Of a DNA stretch of 7,477 nt, positions 6,715 to 7,477 are shown piece by piece. The stretch comes from Robiginitomaculum sp. GTDB taxonomy: Bacteria > Pseudomonadota > Alphaproteobacteria > Caulobacterales > Maricaulaceae. The position numbers and the translations under genes were made by a program. The number at the start of each line of letters is the position of its first letter. Position 1 is the first letter of the stretch. Where the stretch lies: assembly GCA_016765255.1 (NCBI GenBank), contig JAESQI010000127.1, forward strand, positions 1-7,477. Direction: 5' to 3'. The notes beneath the pieces were generated by a model. It was not told where the DNA came from. It ran no database searches and saw only the letters and a program-made list of their open reading frames with translations.

Positions 6715-6732
6715 AGAATCAATAGAATCAAT
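6715..6732. repeat. Tandem 9-base repeat carrying two GANTC sites
   Basis: AGAATCAAT is repeated exactly twice head to tail (6715-6723 and 6724-6732). Each copy contains GAATC, which fits GANTC, the target of the CcrM methyltransferase in alphaproteobacteria. It lies in the divergent mnmA-sciP spacer, about 94 bases upstream of the mnmA start and about 175 upstream of sciP. Confidence 0.55.
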
Positions 6733-6756
6733 TCACTAGAAAACTGGCAAGTTTTT

Positions 6757-6781
6757 GTTAACGATATATCTTTCCGTTAAC
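6757..6781. repeat. Pair of GTTAAC palindromes, possible CtrA half-sites
   Basis: GTTAAC occurs at 6757-6762 and 6776-6781, 19 bases apart. The second reads on as GTTAACC, the classic CtrA half-site core. The spacing between the two TTAA cores is 15, not the canonical 7, so they are best seen as separate weak half-sites in the sciP upstream region. Confidence 0.35.
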
Positions 6782-6821
6782 CTTTGTAAACATTTGATTT
6801 AATTACGTTTTTTAGCATTCG

Positions 6822-6853
6822 TTAGGAGGTTTTTAACCCCCGAAGCCTATAAC
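6822..6853 (+). promoter_or_regulatory. Candidate CtrA-dependent promoter of sciP
   Basis: TTAG (6822-6825), 7 bases, then TTAA (6833-6836) continuing as TTAACC is one base off the CtrA full box TTAA-N7-TTAA. A -10-like TATAAC lies at 6848-6853. With a usual 17-base spacer the -35 would fall at 6825-6830, inside the box, which is the geometry of CtrA-activated promoters in Caulobacter. Transcription would begin near 6860. In Caulobacter sciP is activated by CtrA, which supports the reading, but it rests on pattern alone. Confidence 0.5.
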
Positions 6854-6905
6854 ATGCGTTCAAATAATAAAAACAATATTGGGGTGAAGCGTGATTGAGG
6901 GTCGA

Positions 6906-7163
6906 ATGAAAAGAGAAAATGTTGTGATTGGCCCTGAGGGCACTCCACTAACACTGTCAAATCTGCCAAAACCTGACACAGTACGTTGGGTTATTCGCCG
7001 TAAGGCCGAAGTTGTTGCCGCTGTGCGCGGCGGCTTGTTGACACTTGACGGAGCGTGCGAGCGTTATGGTTTGTCATCTGAAGAGTTTATGACATGGCAA
7101 CGTTCCATTGAAGCACACGGTATTTCAGGTCTTCGCACAACACGCGTTCAACAATACCGCTAA
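6906..7163 (+). CDS. sciP: SciP, DUF1153-family inhibitor of CtrA-activated transcription
   Basis: In Caulobacter, SciP is a small cytoplasmic protein that binds the response regulator CtrA and stops it recruiting RNA polymerase, limiting CtrA activity in part of the cell cycle. The 85-residue product has the family hallmarks: IGPEGTPLTLSNLP near residues 8-21, the core RWVIRRKAEVVAAVRGGLLT (27-46), a helix-turn-helix-like segment ACERYGLSSEEFMTWQ (50-65), and the C-terminal GLRTTRVQQYR. The ATG at 6906 is preferred for its GAGG at 5 bases; an in-frame GTG at 6891 with GGGGTG upstream would add five residues. It is divergent from mnmA and has its own upstream region with CtrA-like sites. No convincing terminator follows; the stem TGCCTT/AGGGCA near 7188-7203 lacks a T-run. 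Confidence 0.93.
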   Translation: MKRENVVIGPEGTPLTLSNLPKPDTVRWVIRRKAEVVAAVRGGLLTLDGACERYGLSSEEFMTWQRSIEAHGISGLRTTRVQQYR

Positions 7164-7260
7164 ATCAACTATTTTAGAGAAACATTATGCCTTCTTGAGG
7201 GCAATAAGTATTGCAGACAGGGCTTTGAGTGAGATTATTTTCATTAAACATATTGATTTC

Positions 7261-7290
7261 TTGACCTTTGCGTTCTTGGCCTTTGCGTTC
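7261..7290. repeat. Tandem 15-base repeat
   Basis: TTGACCTTTGCGTTC (7261-7275) is followed directly by TTGGCCTTTGCGTTC (7276-7290), one mismatch, and then by the start of a third copy, TTGA. The block is flanked by inverted ATTGATT (7252-7258) and AATCAAT (7294-7300). There are too few units, and no spacers, for a CRISPR array. Confidence 0.6.
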
Positions 7291-7308
7291 TTGAATCAAT
7301 AAATTTTT

Positions 7309-7342
7309 CATAATTATCAATCCGCTTTATTCCATAATTATC
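7309..7342. repeat. Direct repeat CATAATTATC
   Basis: CATAATTATC occurs at 7309-7318 and again at 7333-7342, 24 bases apart. The second copy runs into the left arm of the large palindrome. Confidence 0.5.
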
Positions 7343-7373
7343 CACTCTATTAAACTCGTTTAATAGAGTGGAT
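7340..7373. repeat. Perfect palindrome with 15-base arms and 4-base loop
   Basis: ATCCACTCTATTAAA (7340-7354) and TTTAATAGAGTGGAT (7359-7373) are exact reverse complements around CTCG; the inner C and G can also pair. It is the strongest hairpin in the window. Neither side has a T-run in the direction of transcription, so it is not a standard rho-independent terminator. It could act as an operator, a transcript-stabilising hairpin, a rho-assisted stop for sciP, or a recombination site. Confidence 0.75.
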
Positions 7374-7376
7374 TGG

Positions 7377-7408
7377 TTCAAATTTGTGGAGTAAATTGTT
7401 TCAAATTT
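7377..7408. repeat. Direct repeat TTCAAATTT
   Basis: TTCAAATTT occurs at 7377-7385 and 7400-7408, 23 bases apart, immediately after the large palindrome. The spacing is close to two helical turns. The second copy overlaps the left arm of the spaced inverted repeat at 7397-7421. Confidence 0.4.
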
Positions 7409-7421
7409 TCTATGTGAAACA
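7397..7421. repeat. Spaced inverted repeat TGTTTCA...TGAAACA
   Basis: TGTTTCA (7397-7403) and TGAAACA (7415-7421) are exact reverse complements separated by 11 bases, 18 bases start to start. The arms equal the outer bases of the bacterial parS site, but parS has only two central bases between them. It may instead be an operator for the gene beyond the window. Confidence 0.45.
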
Positions 7422-7477
7422 CTTATTAACCTTATACTTTCACCTTCTTTAACTATATGTATTTATTATCTTTTTTA

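Larger units (their letters stand above)
7164..7477. other. AT-rich, repeat-dense non-coding tail
   Basis: The 314 bases after sciP contain stops in all frames at short intervals and no supportable gene up to the window edge. The region is visibly AT-rich compared with the genes to its left. It contains a 15-base tandem repeat, a repeated CATAATTATC, a large palindrome, a repeated TTCAAATTT, a spaced inverted repeat and TTAACC half-sites, each listed separately or under findings. It may be the control region of a gene beyond the right edge. Confidence 0.6.

Noticed and set aside
7108..7302. 64-codon plus-strand frame running from inside sciP into the tail
   Set aside because: It starts at a TTG inside sciP in another frame, and its end is low-complexity translation of the tandem repeat.
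7261..7342. A CRISPR array
   Set aside because: Repeats are only 10-15 bases, present in two copies, adjacent or unequal, with no spacer pattern and no cas genes in view.
7340..7373. The palindrome as a rho-independent terminator
   Set aside because: Neither strand has a run of T after the stem; it is followed by TGGTTCAAA on plus and AATTATGG on minus.

Overview
This window looks like chromosomal DNA from an alphaproteobacterium. The evidence is a SciP/DUF1153 gene (a family described from alphaproteobacteria), an EF-G N-terminus of the alphaproteobacterial type, MnmA with the SCCAGQD segment, and CtrA-like TTAA boxes and GANTC sites between genes. A relative of the dimorphic Caulobacterales/Hyphomonadaceae group is plausible, but the sequence alone does not prove it. 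Base composition is moderate in the genes and AT-rich at the right end.

Layout, left to right. Positions 1-1062 (minus strand) hold the start of the str operon, transcribed right to left as rpsL - rpsG - fusA (fusA is cut by the window edge), preceded by a 300-base leader. Positions 1363-4041 (minus) are a tight three-gene operon: acetyl-CoA acetyltransferase (thiolase), PaaI-type hotdog thioesterase, and a predicted lipoprotein alpha/beta hydrolase of the proline iminopeptidase type. The gaps are 3 and 12 bases. A good sigma-70-type promoter (TTGAAA, 17 bases, TATAAA) sits 5' of the thiolase, and its -10 lies inside a perfect inverted repeat. Positions 4291-5385 (minus) encode an Old Yellow Enzyme-family flavin oxidoreductase, and 5464-6621 (minus) the tRNA 2-thiouridylase MnmA. 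The divergent spacer 6622-6905 leads to sciP on the plus strand (6906-7163), with a CtrA-like box and a -10-like element. The last 314 bases have no supportable gene but are full of repeats: a 15-base tandem repeat, direct repeats, a 15-bp-arm palindrome, and a spaced inverted repeat whose arms match parS half-sites.

How the parts work together. The left block is core translation machinery and mnmA is core tRNA modification. The thiolase/thioesterase pair suggests acyl-CoA turnover (beta-oxidation or acetoacetyl-CoA formation). The hydrolase and the OYE reductase are accessory metabolic enzymes of unknown physiological substrate. SciP is a cell-cycle regulator that restrains CtrA-dependent transcription, so the CtrA-like box ahead of it fits the feedback loop known in Caulobacter. 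No clearly novel multi-gene system is visible. The least explained DNA is the AT-rich, repeat-dense stretch 7164-7477.
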